A DNA stretch of 64,000 nucleotides from Zeugodacus cucurbitae (GCF_028554725.1 NC_071669.1:25271001-25335000), one strand, 5' to 3'; shown: positions 1 through 13,119, counted from the first letter of the stretch. The notes: generated from the sequence alone by a model not told the origin. Program-made: numbers and translations.

Positions 1-212
1 ATTTATGGATTTGGTTTTTTCATCTAGGAAAGAGAGAACCTTTAAATTGTAACACTATTTTAAATTTAAAAAAAATTTAGCTTTTGATAAAATAATTATC
101 TACCATAAACTTTACGTCTCTCCCCTGGCCGATGTATTTACCCTGGTCGTCGAAAAAGTAATAAAATATGTGTTAAGTGACTTGCCCTTACGTGAGAAGA
201 TAAATAAAAGAG
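1..212. other. Non-coding flank
   Basis: AT-rich sequence before the first terminal inverted repeat. I see no gene or recognisable element in it. Confidence 0.5.
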
Positions 213-1063
213 AAACAAGTAAGGAAGGGCTAAGTTCGGGTGTAACCGAACATTTTATATTCTCGCAATTTATTTATTTAAATGTATGAATATAACTAAA
301 TATTTGACTCACATATTCGGCATATATGTATGTGGTATAAAGTCCATTGAAAGTTTGAAAACCCTAATATGGGAGCTAGGGGAAGTTATGACCCGATTTC
401 ACTTAATTTTTGGCACGGTGACATATTATTGGAAGAAATATTCCCTCAAAATTTTTACAAAATATCTGAGGTTACCATAATTTCGGTAAAAAATTTGTTA
501 GAAACACTGAGGTCCTCATATTCGATATATAGGGTCTTGAAAACTTATAGAGCTATATATATAAACAAACTTTCTGCAGCCGTTTTTTAGCCACTTCCTA
601 ATACAGTCCAAAAATGAAAGAAATCGGATCATAACCACGTCCACCTCCCATACAAAGGTTAGGTTGAAAATTACTAAAAGTGGGTTAACTCACTAACGAA
701 AAACGTCAGAAACACCAAATTTCACATAAGAAATGGCAGATGAAAGCTGCACTCAGATTTTTTTTACAAAATGGAAAATGGGCGTGGCGTCGCCCACTTA
801 TGGGTCAAAAACCATATCTCAGGAACTACTCAACCGATTTCAATGAAACTTGGTTTGTAATAGTTTCCTTACATCCCAATGATATGTTGTGAAAATAGGC
901 CAAATCGCTTCACAACCACGCCTACTTCCTATATACCAAAACTTTGAAGACGATCTGAATCTTATAATATATAAAGTAAGCACTAGTGTATATATCGGTG
1001 CAAAACTTTGCACAAATACTATGTTCATAGTTACACCCGAACTTAGCCCTTCCTTACTTGTTT
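213..1063. mobile_element. Non-autonomous element with perfect 34-bp terminal inverted repeats
   Basis: Positions 213-246 (beginning AAACAAGTAAGGAAGGGC) are the exact reverse complement of 1030-1063, 34 of 34 bases, bounding an 851-bp unit. The interior has no convincing coding frame. It holds phrases of the kind common in dispersed fly repeats ('caggaactactcaaccgat', 'aaacttggtttg'). I infer a MITE-like or fold-back DNA element mobilised in trans. No clear target-site duplication is visible, so the superfamily is left open. Confidence 0.75.
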
Positions 1064-2624
1064 TATTTACAATTAAAAATGTGGCTATCACCCTAAATCA
1101 GTGCATTTTGAAAAGTCGTATCAGCAAATGTGGGAGTAAATTTATATATTACAAACATTTTATAATATTTTTGGCTCTATGCAGCCCTTACAGTCCCATT
1201 AGCAAAAACAATAACAGAATCACTGCTTTCCACTACTTTATGCAAAAAGTGCTACAAAAGTCCTTGAAACTTCGCGAATGAAATTATACTGCAAACAACC
1301 GAAAAATTTAACACTTACAACAACACATACAACACAAAAAGGAATATTACAGAGAGTAAAGCACTTTTCACGATTTCTAATTAACACTATAAAGTTGCTA
1401 AAGTGCCTTGAAACTTTTCGGGGGCTGGTGGCAAAAGCTGCACATAGCAATAATTCCCCAAAACGTTTAAAATTTCGACACATTTCGCGGGCTTGCCGAT
1501 ATGAGTCATATAAATATGATATATGTGTGTATACGTCATATTAACGGTACATTGAATTGATTAAATTTATAATATTTTAGAGCTTTTTTTTCGGTACTAA
1601 CGAAGTAAGCAAAACCACCAAAGCCGCACAACTGTCGAAAGGGTCATTTTCATTATTGATGGTAAATATATATATACATATGTATATTCGTAATGTATAT
1701 GTAACAATATGTGCACTGTAACTGGATATGAGTAATTGCGGCGGTTACATCACGACCTGAACGCCACCAATTTAATGACAACAATCACTTGAGCAACAAC
1801 AACGACAATTGCAATGCAACAAATTATGAGTGCGTTTAATAAAATTTGTCATGAGCACATGCCAACACCGCCGCCGCCGGCCACAACCATTAGTTACATA
1901 TGCCCGGCCAGCTCGTATGCAGATATGTATGTATTTATGTATTATATATAGGCATTTCTGCATATGAATATAAGGCTGTATGTGTGCCAATTTGTGTGTT
2001 CGCTGTGACAGTTTTTGATGTGCGGGAAACCACAAAACTGTTTCGCTGCTTTGGTGTTTTGGTGTCTCCTTACCAAAATGTCAGCTGTGCTCAGTGTTGT
2101 TGTAATCATTTTCAGTCATCGTTTCTGGTTAAAATCATTTGGCCAACTAATGTATGAAGAACGGGAAGGGAGCTTTAGTAGGGTAGAACCCCACTATGGT
2201 TTACTGAAGTCTAAAGAGTTCTGCATTAGTCCCTTTTGAGAAGCCGCTGGGTGTCTGTTTTGGTTCACCAGAGGCTCACTTTATACATTTTTTTGATGTT
2301 GAATTGAACGCTTACCGATCTGATTTTAACTAACATGAAGATTTCTAGATCATGATGTCAAAATTGAGCTTGGCGTATTAAACTTCAGGATGAAAAAGAG
2401 AAAGGGTGAGTCTATCTTTAAACCGAAAACCTAAAACCATAAAAGAAAAGAATACTCGGTGATTACAAGAAATTCATACGAAAAAACAAAGCCACCGAAA
2501 TACTTAATAAAATGTTAGCGCAACAAGCAGAAGAAGGTTTCGAACACAGTTAGATGAAGGAATCCGACGTAGAGCTATGGCAAATGAAATGCACTCATGG
2601 TCTGAGGAGTTTTTGGCCTAACAA
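1064..2624. other. Non-coding, nothing recognised
   Basis: About 1.5 kb with short ATAC/TATG micro-repeats near 1665-1700 and CAACAA tracts near 1780-1820. The open frames present are short and of low complexity. No gene or element is recognised. Confidence 0.5.
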
Positions 2625-2800
2625 TCAAATGCTGTTTTTTAATGAAAATAAGAATTTGTTCATCGACATAATCTCCATCTAGTGTAATGCATTTGTTGTA
2701 ACGGTTGTCGATACCGGTTAGAAAGTCTGGAGCTTTGGTGCCTTCAAAATAGGCCTCGAAGTAATCTGAAATGTTGATTTTCTGTCTAATTAGGACTGTA
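2625..2800 (-). mobile_element. Mariner-like transposase C-terminal fragment
   Basis: The minus strand reads YFEAYFEGTKAPDFLTG, then IDNRYNKCITLDGDYVDEQ. This matches the C-terminal signature of mariner transposases, in which a tryptophan/tyrosine-rich stretch is followed by 'KCI...GDYVE'. No upstream catalytic region or terminal repeat is visible, so this is a truncated relic. The family differs from the copies at 4.4, 27 and 53.5 kb. The assignment rests on motif recognition. Confidence 0.6.
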
Positions 2801-4348
2801 GAAAGTGGTGCTAAAGGAACAAATAAAACATATACATATGTAGATAGTGTTTGAAATGAATGTATTTGAGCAGTGTTAGCAAAATATCAAAAAAAGGACC
2901 TGCCACTTTTAGAAGTTGAATTTTAGTTTTGTTTTTGCTTTTAAGTAACTTAATTATTATATTGTGTTACTATTATTTGTATGTCCTTGTGAAACACATT
3001 GCTTTCAGTCATGGAAAGAAAGTGGAGGAAATCATCAAAGCATATACTAGAATAGTTCGCGAGCCAACATTTCCAAAAAATAAAATTGAGCGGGGTTCAC
3101 ACCCAACACACACTTACAAATATATTTAGGTGTTGCAGAAGTGTTACAACTTTCTCCTGCATTTCATGCCAAGAACTTTTACTCAAGTCCTTGCAACTTT
3201 CGTAGTAGCAAGTGAACGCGGCGGCGTGTTCGAATTGCAACAAAGTGTTGCAGTGCCATTAAAATGAAGAGGAAAGTATGCCAAAGCAAAAATATTTGCC
3301 AAATGCAAAATGTGCGAAACTATGCTGTAGCTAAAATCGGACATGCGGCGTTAAGTTATGCTGCAGCAACAACAAAAGTATGATCTTCTGCATGGAATTT
3401 CCTTTACCACTCGCTTTAAATACTTTGAAATGATTATATTTCAAGTTGAATAGTTGAAACAGTTTATTGGGTCACGCGAAGCAGTCGAAGTAGCGGAAGC
3501 TGAGCACTTGGTCTTTGCTGCTGGCTCACGCTAAAGTCCAGTGCAAATCAAAGATTATAATTAAAAATAAGCATTAAAATTTGCTTTATTGCGCTTAAGC
3601 GCCACGCGCGCGAACATTTGGTTTAAAATTGCATGCCAGCCGTGGTAATACGTGGCAATACGCGGCACTTGGCAACGCGCCAGAAGGCAAACCGTCATAT
3701 TTTACCACATAATTGCCAGTGCTGACGTTGGCAGTTGGCGCAAGCAAAGCCACAGGCGAGAAAGCTACAAGTTCAACACCGCAAATTGCCACAATACAGA
3801 TTCCGGAACGTCGGGCTCACAACATGATGCGGCTTGCCGGTCGTAGGAGCGAAGGAACGAACTTTGAGCCACACATTTATATACAAGTATATATCTACAG
3901 TTTCGACGTCCGACTCTTCAGTGACTCGACGCTCGCGGCTACACGCCTTTTGGCTGTCATTATCCTCATAATCGCTATCATCTTCATTTTCATCTGCTTC
4001 ATTACGATTAGTAACTTTTAGACAAGTCGCCTCGCATGTCGACACCATCAGTTGCTTCAAGACTTCAAGAGTTGCCAACTTGTTTAACGGATGGCGCTAA
4101 TCAGTCGGAATGTAAGAAGCAAGTAGCCTTACAGTATTCCTGTATGTACTTGTTTATATCTATATATTCGTTAGAGAGAGTGTGTGCCGCAAAATTCTGC
4201 GGTTCTCAGCGTGAACTGGTGTGGCTTCGCATTATTGATATTAAATGTTTTACTGCATGAATCTGTAGAGAGATTATTGCGACTGCTGTGGAGGCTTTAG
4301 TAATTCATAAATTTTGCGATGCTATTTATTTAAGGAATTTTGGAGTTA
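2801..4348. other. Non-coding; one acidic minus-strand frame of unknown status
   Basis: Mostly AT-rich spacer. From about 3490 to 4080 the base composition is more balanced. The minus strand carries an acidic frame (about 3773-4048) containing NRNEADENEDDSDYEDNDSQ. It has no recognised domain and could be chance or a small unrecognised exon; see findings. Confidence 0.4.
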
Positions 4349-4650
4349 TATAAAGCGTGATCCATTTCGTGGTTCCATACTATTTTAAAGAAAAAACACA
4401 GAAAATTCAAATTTAATGAGAATGTTTATTAGCATTCTAAAGAATTTTCCAATCGGCCCAAAACCTAGAATTATCTGCTCGACGAAGTGTTCTCTCAATA
4501 AATCTATTGATTGATGCGATATGTGGGTGTCCGTTATTTTTTCTGCATGAAATGGCAGCTCTTGAATCTTTTCAGGTTGATCTTTGTACCAAATGCGGTT
4601 ATTTTGTTTGTTAACATTAACACATTGAGCCATTCTGAGACAGTTCAAAC
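4349..4650 (-). mobile_element. Internally deleted mariner copy with one terminal repeat
   Basis: The left edge (TATAAAGCGTGATCCATTTC, from 4349) matches the mariner terminus also seen at about 26912 and, inverted, at about 54020. On the minus strand the frame gives NRIWYKDQPEKIQELPFHAEK and then ISHQSIDLLREHFVEQ. These are two stretches of mariner transposase normally separated by about 70 residues, so the centre, including the conserved 'QDGAT' catalytic region, has been lost. Confidence 0.8.
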
Positions 4651-6175
4651 AAGTAGAATCATGTGAATGGTAATATGGAATACTTGCCGATATATCAAAG
4701 GAATTGATTTCCTAAAAAATCTTGTATTAATTCAAATATTAAGATGTTGTGCAAAAGTAGTTATATCTTAGGCATAGTGATTAATGAACTCTTTCTCTCT
4801 CTTTTCCAAACTAAAATTCTACATTTTTGACAACAATCTTTAAATCACTCTACACCGAAATCGTGTTACGCATTTGTGCCACGTCAGCAAACATACGAAA
4901 CGCTCTTAAAAGTTAAAGTGTTCAACAATTTGATGACAATGTAATAATTAAATCCGGAATTATGAGGATTTGCTTACGCAATTCGATTTTTCTTGTCCGC
5001 GCGCGTTCGCTTGGCAACAGTCCTTACGGCAACGGCTGAATACAGTTAACTTGGCCTACAATCAAAGTCTTGTGATTACGAGTATAATAACAACAACCGC
5101 CTACTCATTTGCCTCTAAGCTACTTCTCAACTAGGCTACCCACTTTAACCAACCAAGCAATCTTCGCTGCTACTTCGTGGCTTTCAGTTTCTTTATAGGG
5201 CAATTCAAGTAATTAACGCGAGAATTTCAAAAGTCGCCAAGTTCGTAATTATATTGAATAAATTAGATTAACAGCAGCTATTCGGGGGAGACAGCTGGAG
5301 TCGGCGTGGCAGCGGCAGCAGGTCCGACGGCAAGAGACACCACTCAAAGATTGAGCACAAGCTGAGTGCTGGGTGGCGTCAAATTGAAAGTGAAACGAAA
5401 GCCGGGAGCTCTTGAAGGGGCGTATAGTGGAGTGGGAGTAGCATAGAAATGTTGCCATTTAGTACATTTTTTTGTTGATTTAAGCAGAAATTGTGGAAAT
5501 TGTTAATTGCAGTGCGGCCATCATCTGTGAAGAAAATTTATTGGCGAAATTTCTTTATGAGCTAATTATTTGGTTTTATTGAGTTTCGGAATTACCAAGC
5601 TGAAAGGAAAAATTGAATAGGATAATAAATTTCAAATTGACTCAGTGCTTTAGTGAAATCTTAATTACATCTACATACATACACGTTTCGCATGTTTTCA
5701 TTACAGTTGGCGAATTGCTGAAGGTCGTTGGATACGAGAAGAGATTTAAGGTTGTTCTAATTGAGGATATATAGTATCAATAAATCGATGTATCAGCTAT
5801 TTTATAAAGCTTTAACGAAAGGCTGATATTAACTTATTAATAATAATATACTTAACTATTGGAAGGCAAATTGTTTTTGGCTGAGACCAATATCTTAACC
5901 TCCATTAGTTAAGATTTATAGAAACATTAATTGTATGATTATCCTGAATCTTATAATATTTTTTACGAGTAGTCAGTATAATTCCTTTATTGAGAAAGTG
6001 TATTCAAAAATACAAAAGTGAGAATTAAATTATGAAATATTCGACGGAATATTGTTTTTGGATTATAAATTGACTTTACTTTAATTGAAACGGTTGTTTT
6101 TTTAAACGTATGGTTTTCAATGAGTCTATACTTTTACGGAGTTGGTCGTTTTGACAGCTGTTACTTGATTTTTGA
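4651..6175. other. Non-coding, nothing recognised
   Basis: AT-rich spacer of 1.5 kb. The short frames near 5249-5458 show no homology I recognise. No RNA gene or element was identified. Confidence 0.5.
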
Positions 6176-7315
6176 TGACCATGAAGAAATTCGAATAGCA
6201 ATTACCCGCTTGAAGAACAACAAGGCGGCTGCAGCCTTTGAAGAATGGACGAAAGCATGCCCGATGATTGGAAACTAAGTGTGCTCTGCCCAATCCATAA
6301 AAAGCGAATTCGAGCGTATTGTGTGAAAGACGAAAGCCCACCGTCAACGAACTGATTGGATTGATTATCAGTGTGGCCTTAGACCTGGAAAACCAACCAT
6401 GGATCAGATATTCACCATGCGACAAATCTTGGAAAAGACCCGCGTGAAAAGTATCTACACACACTAGCTTTTCATCGATTTTAAAGCTGCCTTCGATAGT
6501 ACGAAAAAGAACCGCTTTGTTTGAATTTGGTATTCCCGCAAAACTGATACGGCTGCGTAAGCCGACGTTGAGCAACACCAAAAGCTCCGTCAGGATCGGG
6601 AAGGTCCTCTTCGAGCCGTTCGATACCAAAGGAGGTTTCAGACAGGGTGACTCTTTAGCTAATTGGTTTGGTGATGAATGAAGACAAGACGAAATATCTT
6701 CTGTCATCAAACAAACATTCAGCGCATTTTCACTGTTGACAGTCATATCTTTGAAGTCGAATATAGTTTCGTCTACCTTGGAACCAGCGTTAACAACACC
6801 AACAACAATTACACTTGGCAACAGGTGCTACTTTGGACTGAGTAGGCAATTGAAAAGTAAAGTCTTCTCTCGAACAAAAACCAAACTCTAAAGTCACTTA
6901 TTATTTCCGTCCTACTTTATGGTGCAGAAGCGTGGACGATGACGACATCCGAGGAGACGACTCCGGTTTACGAGAGAAAAGTTTTGCGCACGATTTATAG
7001 TCGTTTGAACATTAGCAACGGCGAATACCACAGACGATGGAACGATGAGCTGTATGAGTTATACGATGTAATTGGCATAGTTCAGTGAATAAAAAGATAG
7101 CGGCTTCGCTGGCTAGGTCATGTTGTTCGATTGGACGAAAACACTCCATCATTGAAAGTGTTCGATGCAGCACCCGCCGGTGGAAGCAGAGGAAGAGGGA
7201 AAACCTCCACCTGGTTTCACTTGAGAATTCCAACTGGCGTCGAATATCGAGGGAAAGAGAAGAATGGCACATTTTTATCGATTCGGCCATAATTGAATAA
7301 ACGGTTCCGTAGACG
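6176..7315 (+). pseudogene. Decayed RTE-like LINE copy (reverse transcriptase and C-terminal region)
   Basis: Collinear with the better copy at 33752-36010. It starts at the segment reading 'EEIRIAITRLKNN', runs through the reverse-transcriptase core and the tail (YGAEAWTM, RRWNDELYELYD), and ends at the equivalent of the stop codon. Compared with that copy it has several internal deletions, including most of the palm region around the YADD motif, plus frame breaks and stops. It cannot encode a working protein. Confidence 0.85.
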
Positions 7316-7407
7316 AATTGATTCGATCTGTCATGGCCGGAAACGGAAACTCCATGAGCTGTTTCGGAATTTAAAGCTCCTTTAAAAGCCGATAGAAGCT
7401 ATGGATA
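7316..7407. other. Spacer between LINE relic and MITE
   Basis: Short unassigned sequence. It may include remaining LINE 3' sequence. Confidence 0.3.
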
Positions 7408-7905
7408 TACAGTATACTCTCGAAAAGTAAATCGATTGGTATTTTGGGTAATTTACTTTTTCGAATAATTTACTTTTCCAAATACATACCTAAATTATCT
7501 GTTTTTATTTATTTGCTTCAATAAAACGTATGGATTTACATGAAAAACATATTTACATTTACATGCATACATATGTATTTACTATGAAGAGAAAAAATTT
7601 TGAATATTCTTTTGTTTTTTTCTTTTTCAATATATTTTCTGACCATTTTTATACGACAATTCAAAAAGTCTGACATCTGATTTGCATCGTTTTAATTTTT
7701 AAACCAGTGGATCTAGTAGGAGAGTTTATTTACTAAGAAGATGCGATAAACAAGAGAGTAAGTGTTTTTGCAACACACACACTCTCTGAAAAGTAAATTA
7801 AAAAATTTACTTTTTGCATGCATGGTGCATGTGTAATCTTAAAGGTGATTAACTTTTCCGCGATTATTTACTTTCTGAGAATTTACTTTTCGAGAGTATA
7901 CTGTA
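7408..7905. mobile_element. TA-flanked MITE, pogo/Tigger or Tc1-mariner type
   Basis: TA followed by CAGTATACTCTCGAAAAGT at 7408 is mirrored exactly by 7881-7905 (25 of 25 bases including the TA). The element proper is about 494 bp. The first and last TA fit the TA target duplication of the Tc1/mariner/pogo superfamily, and a CAGT start is usual for pogo/Tigger. AAGTAAAT/ATTTACTTTT motifs repeat inside both ends, as subterminal transposase sites often do. No coding frame is present, so it is non-autonomous. Confidence 0.85.
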
Positions 7906-9239
7906 ATAGTAATCCTCATCCTTTCGGGTTGTGTAGATGGTAGATGATAAAAAAAAGTTACATATATTTTATTTAGCATAAAAACTCCTAAATTTTAAAC
8001 TTCAGATGGTTGGAACTGAATCCCAATACTCGTTGATCATAATAAACAATTCTCCGTTTTATTCGTTCTCAGAGAAAAAATTATGTACAAGTTTGTTATT
8101 CCGTAATGAAATGCATTCATGACATCAGGCCTTTAGTTCAGATCGCATTTGGAGTGGAGTTAAGCGGACAAGAAGAGAACAGCATGATTAGAAGTGACTT
8201 TTGGCAAAAAAAAGAACAATACTCTTTAAATACTTTCGTCTATCTAAGAAAAAAAGGGGGGGATTTAAAATGGTCTTAAATTTATCAGTAATTCTTTATA
8301 CTGATATTGGGTTCACACGTTTCCCTTTTTGTAGGCATCCAACACGACAAAATCAATAGCACTTGTAATTTATGAAGTCAAATTTGGAACTTGTAAACCA
8401 CATATGCATGTATGTATGTATGTACATGAGTAAAATTATAACACTTGAGCACAGAAAGCATAACCTGAACAGCTTTACTACACTTTGCTCTTTCTTTTGC
8501 ACAAATGTAATTTACCTTCTTAGGAAATAGGGCGAAAATGGCATGTTTGTGCACTGAATGCTGCTTCGTGCAAATTTTCCTCTCCATCCCCTCTTCGTTT
8601 CGTTTCTTTGCAACTGAGTGTGGTAATCTAGTGTTGCACGCTACATTAGGCAATGCAGCAAAAACAAAGCAAAGCGGAGTGAAGAAACAATAATAATATT
8701 TTATAAGAAAGCAACTTTTGTGTGTGTTTTTGTTTTTTTTTTATTTGATGTAACTGTAACAACAACGACAACCAAAGCGACATATGCAACATTATGTTGC
8801 ATGCAAACACCATGCGGCAAGTTGAAATGCACACAGCAGCAAATGCTCACACATACAAACATACAAATATACACAAACAGTAAATATCATTAGGTGCACA
8901 GCTTGGCTATTAAGGCAACTAGGGTACTGGGGGACTTGCTTATGATGTGTCTGTATATTTATGGATGCTCTCGTAAGCATTTGCTACTTGCAAATTGGGT
9001 CAAAACTAAAACTGTAAATTGTTATGTCTTGCAAGGCAAAGCTAGTTATTTAAGTAATTGTTACCGTTACAACAATTTTAATATATTATTTTATGATATT
9101 TTATTGATTTCAAAGAGTCTTTGAATGTCTATGTGAATATGATTTGAGCTTCTATGAATGGTTCAAACCTTGAAGAGTCCAGAATATGCGGAATCGAGCA
9201 AACTGGTATAATTCAAATACAGAATAGAAGGCGGACAAG
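7906..9239. other. Non-coding, micro-repeats only
   Basis: AT-rich spacer. It contains a TATG tract near 8404-8425 and TG/CA-rich stretches near 8715-8880. No gene recognised. Confidence 0.5.
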
Positions 9240-9420
9240 GGAAATTTCCCGAAAAGTTACTCAGTTCAAAGTAGCACAAAAAAAGTGAATCAACGTTAGA
9301 TTTCAAAGCTGACGATATTTTTGTTGTTGATGCTGGTTCCAAGGTAGACGAAATTATGTTCAACTTCAAAGTGGGTGTCAAATGTGGGAGTCAAGACACG
9401 AATGCGCTGACTATCTGTCC
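9240..9420 (-). mobile_element. Short antisense fragment of the RTE-like LINE
   Basis: Read on the minus strand, this matches the part of the 33.75-kb LINE just after the reverse-transcriptase palm (equivalent of 'FVYLGTSI...NVS' and 'YF.LS'). Only about 180 bp remain, with gaps. Confidence 0.8.
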
Positions 9421-9829
9421 TCATTTACTACATCATCAATAGTTCGAAAAGCCACAGAAGTATATGCAGGAATAATTACACTAATTACTAATCACTACAG
9501 TGATGACGTGCACCAAAGTCAGTAGTACCCCATCAACCTCGTGTCTCGACTTTTAAGTATTTATAAAATTTGAAGAATCAGACCTTCTTGATATTTAGAA
9601 GATGTGGTATCCCATAAAGTAACAAATGATCTTGATTAAGTAGTGATTTGGTAAGTGAAAAGGACTATTTTTAATTTAAGAAGCTTATGTTCTATGTACA
9701 AATTCACTTAAGAGTGGTTATGCTGGCCTATGGTGCTCACCATTAAATTAAACCACCACTAAACAGATATATCCAATTATGAGGCGACCAAGTATACTAG
9801 ATGAAAGACTTTAAATTAAAGTCGATTCA
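9421..9829. other. Non-coding, nothing recognised
   Basis: AT-rich spacer between two transposon fragments. Confidence 0.4.
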
Positions 9830-10095
9830 AGATAAATTGTTGCCATCACCGTTAGTGGGCCTTGAACTCGCTCTAAGATTTTGGTATTGAACTCTGACGG
9901 TATTATTGGAACTGTCCGTGGCAACCAGATACGATTTTGTACCGTTGCATAATCGAGTTGGATTCAAATATCGCCGGAGAATAATAGGAGGACCAATCTT
10001 CAACCGAAAATTATATGTTGGCATCCCGCTATATCGAGAAAATTTAGAAAAATCGTTTGGAGAATTTAATCTTACGTTTTCACTAACAGTGTAAA
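9830..10095 (-). mobile_element. Helitron helicase (Pif1-like) C-terminal fragment
   Basis: The minus-strand frame contains SGMPTYNFRLKIGPPIILRR and, directly after it, YLNPTRLCNGTKS. This closely follows the Helitron Rep/helicase segment of the form 'GMP.H.L.LK.G.P..LLRNL.P..LCNGTRL', which lies in the C-terminal part of the Pif1-type helicase domain. Upstream residues (SENVRLNSPNDFSKF) also fit the usual 'NYP.EFLNSL'. No Rep domain or Helitron end (CTRR with hairpin) is visible. It is an isolated relic. Confidence 0.8.
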
Positions 10096-13000
10096 TTGAT
10101 TTAAAAGACATTAGATCTCTTGGCAAAAACTATTGTATCTTGAAATTAATTACGTCAACATCAACATTTTTTGTTGCCAAAAAAGCCCGATTACTGAACG
10201 AGTTATGATATTATCCAAGTAATTTTGTATGTTCGGAAAATTATTCTCCATTAATAAATTTTTTCGTGAAAAATCGGTCAGATATTATCTAACATTTTAT
10301 TGTATTGAGTATTTGCTTACAGTTCTATTTAACCGTTCCAATTATTTAGCAATGTTAGGAATCACCAGCAAAGCCTATCGGAAATCACCAGGGAGTAGTA
10401 AAACCGCACCACCGATATCTGTTAAAATCTTATTATACTTAGAGATAATTTTTACACATTTTTATAAAATGTGAAATCATATTGCACTGATCCCGTACTT
10501 ATTAAGTAGTTGCAGTAGTCCGATTTTTATCATACCAACCTTCTCATAGTGCAAAGGGTTAATGGTACCATGTTTTATTAAAAAATATATTTTGATTTTT
10601 AATCAAGTTCTTAATTGACTGATTGGCCAAATGGTGAGACGGATAACATTGCTACTAATATTAGAAAGATAAACTATACTATCTCTCAAGTCGAATCAAA
10701 CTACACATAATGTGAAAAAATTAACTAAAACCGGTACAGTGACGTGGAATTTTAACCTATATACATATATTTCCCACGGGAACCTATATCCTTCTTCTAA
10801 GCTAGTTCCTCACCAAATTTCAGCCAAATCGGTTCAACCGTTCTTGAGTTATGAATAGTGTAACTAAGACGATTTTCTTTTTTAGACTAAATATATAGAT
10901 TAAGCTGGCCATATGCTTATAAACTTTTATTTTTGATCATCGATATCGAAATTCACTTTTGTGTCGAATATTTTTAATACCTTTAGAACCCGACAATTAA
11001 AAAGTCTTCATTTATTTATGAAATACTTTTCTTAGGTTTTAACTAGTTAAATACTTGGTATATGGTATGTGTGTTCTGAGGCTTCTGATTGTACATTTAA
11101 CGTAAATCTATTTCGAAACCGGCTTAAGTATTTTTGTATTCCAATAGGTATAAGATTTCTAAATAACTCAGGACAATTAGTGTTTGATATTTTTTCCCTT
11201 TTTATTCTTGTTGTAGTTAATACTTCCTTTCTACATTTCTTAACATAGATAATTCCTTTTATTATCATCGGAAAGTATTCATTTCAGTAGCCAATCTGCA
11301 GCGCAACGAATTTCAATTGCCTGCACTCGCACTCGAACTATTCGAATTACTCCATCTGCCCGCACATTTGCACATGCTCAATGCAAATATTTGATTTTTA
11401 AATACTTTTGGTAAATTTTACCACAACACAAAAATGCAGTAGTTGTGTAATTGATTTATTTATTTATTCGAATTGCATGCCATCTTTACATCTATTTATT
11501 TACATTGAAATTAACAAAATGCTACAACAAAAACAACAACACAAATGCTCCGCAACATGCCACAAACAGACTGAATAGACAAACACAGAGAGAAAATGTC
11601 TCTCCACTCACGGATGCATTGCATGCCCGTCTTATCTAACGACGCACGTGAATGTGTAGGTGTGTGTGTGCGACACGGCTGTGTTTGTAGTGGTATGTAT
11701 GTATGTAGATATTTGCTTTTCAATGCCCGCACATTTGGTCCTTTTTTCCTTGGACAATGGCATTTTCAAAACAAAAGACTCGAAGAAATGCGCAAATGTG
11801 TCGCTGTGTTTGTTTCATTGTGTTTGTGTATGTGTACGTGCGTTGGCATGCGTTGTCTGTTTAGGAGGGAAGGCCTGTCCATGGAGGGAAGCATGCCAGC
11901 GAAAGTGAGCTATCAATTGCTGGACGGTTGTCTCAATAAACCGTGCTGGTATGTCTCCAATGTAAACTGAAAATTTGCCTTTGAGAATTCAGATTACTTG
12001 GCTTTTATATACTCATATGTGCTGTAGTAGTATGTAAGTATGTATGTTGGCTGATGTATTAGACAAGCATATTATGATTAAATCGATATGAGTCAGTTAA
12101 TGCATGTTTCACTGTTATACCAGATGAAGGCAACTTTTTCCTAACCACTTTAGATTTCACCTCCGTATCGATTTGAGTCCGCGATCCACAAACTGTTATT
12201 TCGAAAATATATTTAGAAAATTAAGTTCAACAGAACTAATAATGAAACTGTTTTTATTAAAAAGTATACTGGACTGGCTGTTTGAAGATACTTTTTGTAT
12301 TAATGGTTTTCTCAATGTAAAGAGACTTAAAATGTTTCTGATTACCTAATTATTAATGAAAATCATTGTTAAATCTTATAGTTGATTTGAATAGTTGGTG
12401 ATACTAATAAAATAATTAAGTTATAGCTTTCTCAAATAAGTCGAAGCTACATATGTATGTCTCCCGAACCTTTCAAGCACGGTTCTTTCAAAACGATGTA
12501 ATTGGATTATGCATATAAAATAAATATATATCTATTTAGTTCAAATAAAAAAACCATCTGGAGCCATCTGGAAAAGGTGCATTCTCGTTGACTTTATAAC
12601 TCTCAGAAAGATCATCGGAAGTACAATAAAAATCCATACAATTGCTTAGTTAAGACTTTAAACTAGAACTTGGCCGAAGCGAAAAAAAATTAAAGTTTTA
12701 TATTTGGTAACGGTTGTACAGAAAAAAATTGCTAAAATTTCCATTTCTTTGGTAGTATAAAAAAATCCTTCATTCAAGGTCTTGTTAAATGTTCTCGAAG
12801 GTTCGTCTGAAATTTCATTCAGTCGTTTGAAAAGTTCTTCAGAAACCTTCACAACCGACTTTGAAAACATAGTTTAGCGAAAATCCGTTTACAGTTGTGA
12901 GTGATAATAAGGCTACCCTGGGGTGCACATCTTCTAGAGATTGTATCTCCAAAATTTTAGGACAAAATTCTAGATATATTGGTTTTTTAATACTAGTATC

Positions 13001-13119
13001 CATCAAAATTCAGATAACCTCAGTAAGCTTAAGAGATTAGGTTTCAGAGGCTGAAAACAAGGTTTAAAAAAATGTATATATGCAATCATATATTATATGT
13101 AAACAATTCAGCATATCAA
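10096..13119. other. Non-coding, dispersed-repeat-like pieces
   Basis: Three kilobases without a supportable gene. At 10740-10910 a stretch resembles phrases found near the ends of many insect repeats ('accaaatttcagccaaatcg', 'gttcaaccgttcttgagtta'). A TG-rich tract at 11650-11710 generates low-complexity Cys/Val frames. 12.0-13.1 kb is AT-rich with nothing recognised. Confidence 0.5.

Noticed and set aside
6126..6821. 231-codon minus-strand frame
   Set aside because: Antisense to a LINE relic whose plus strand matches reverse transcriptase; it is a shadow.
11596..11970. 124-codon Cys-rich plus-strand frame
   Set aside because: The Cys/Val content comes from TGTGTG/TATGTA micro-repeats; no signal peptide or cysteine spacing of a known family.
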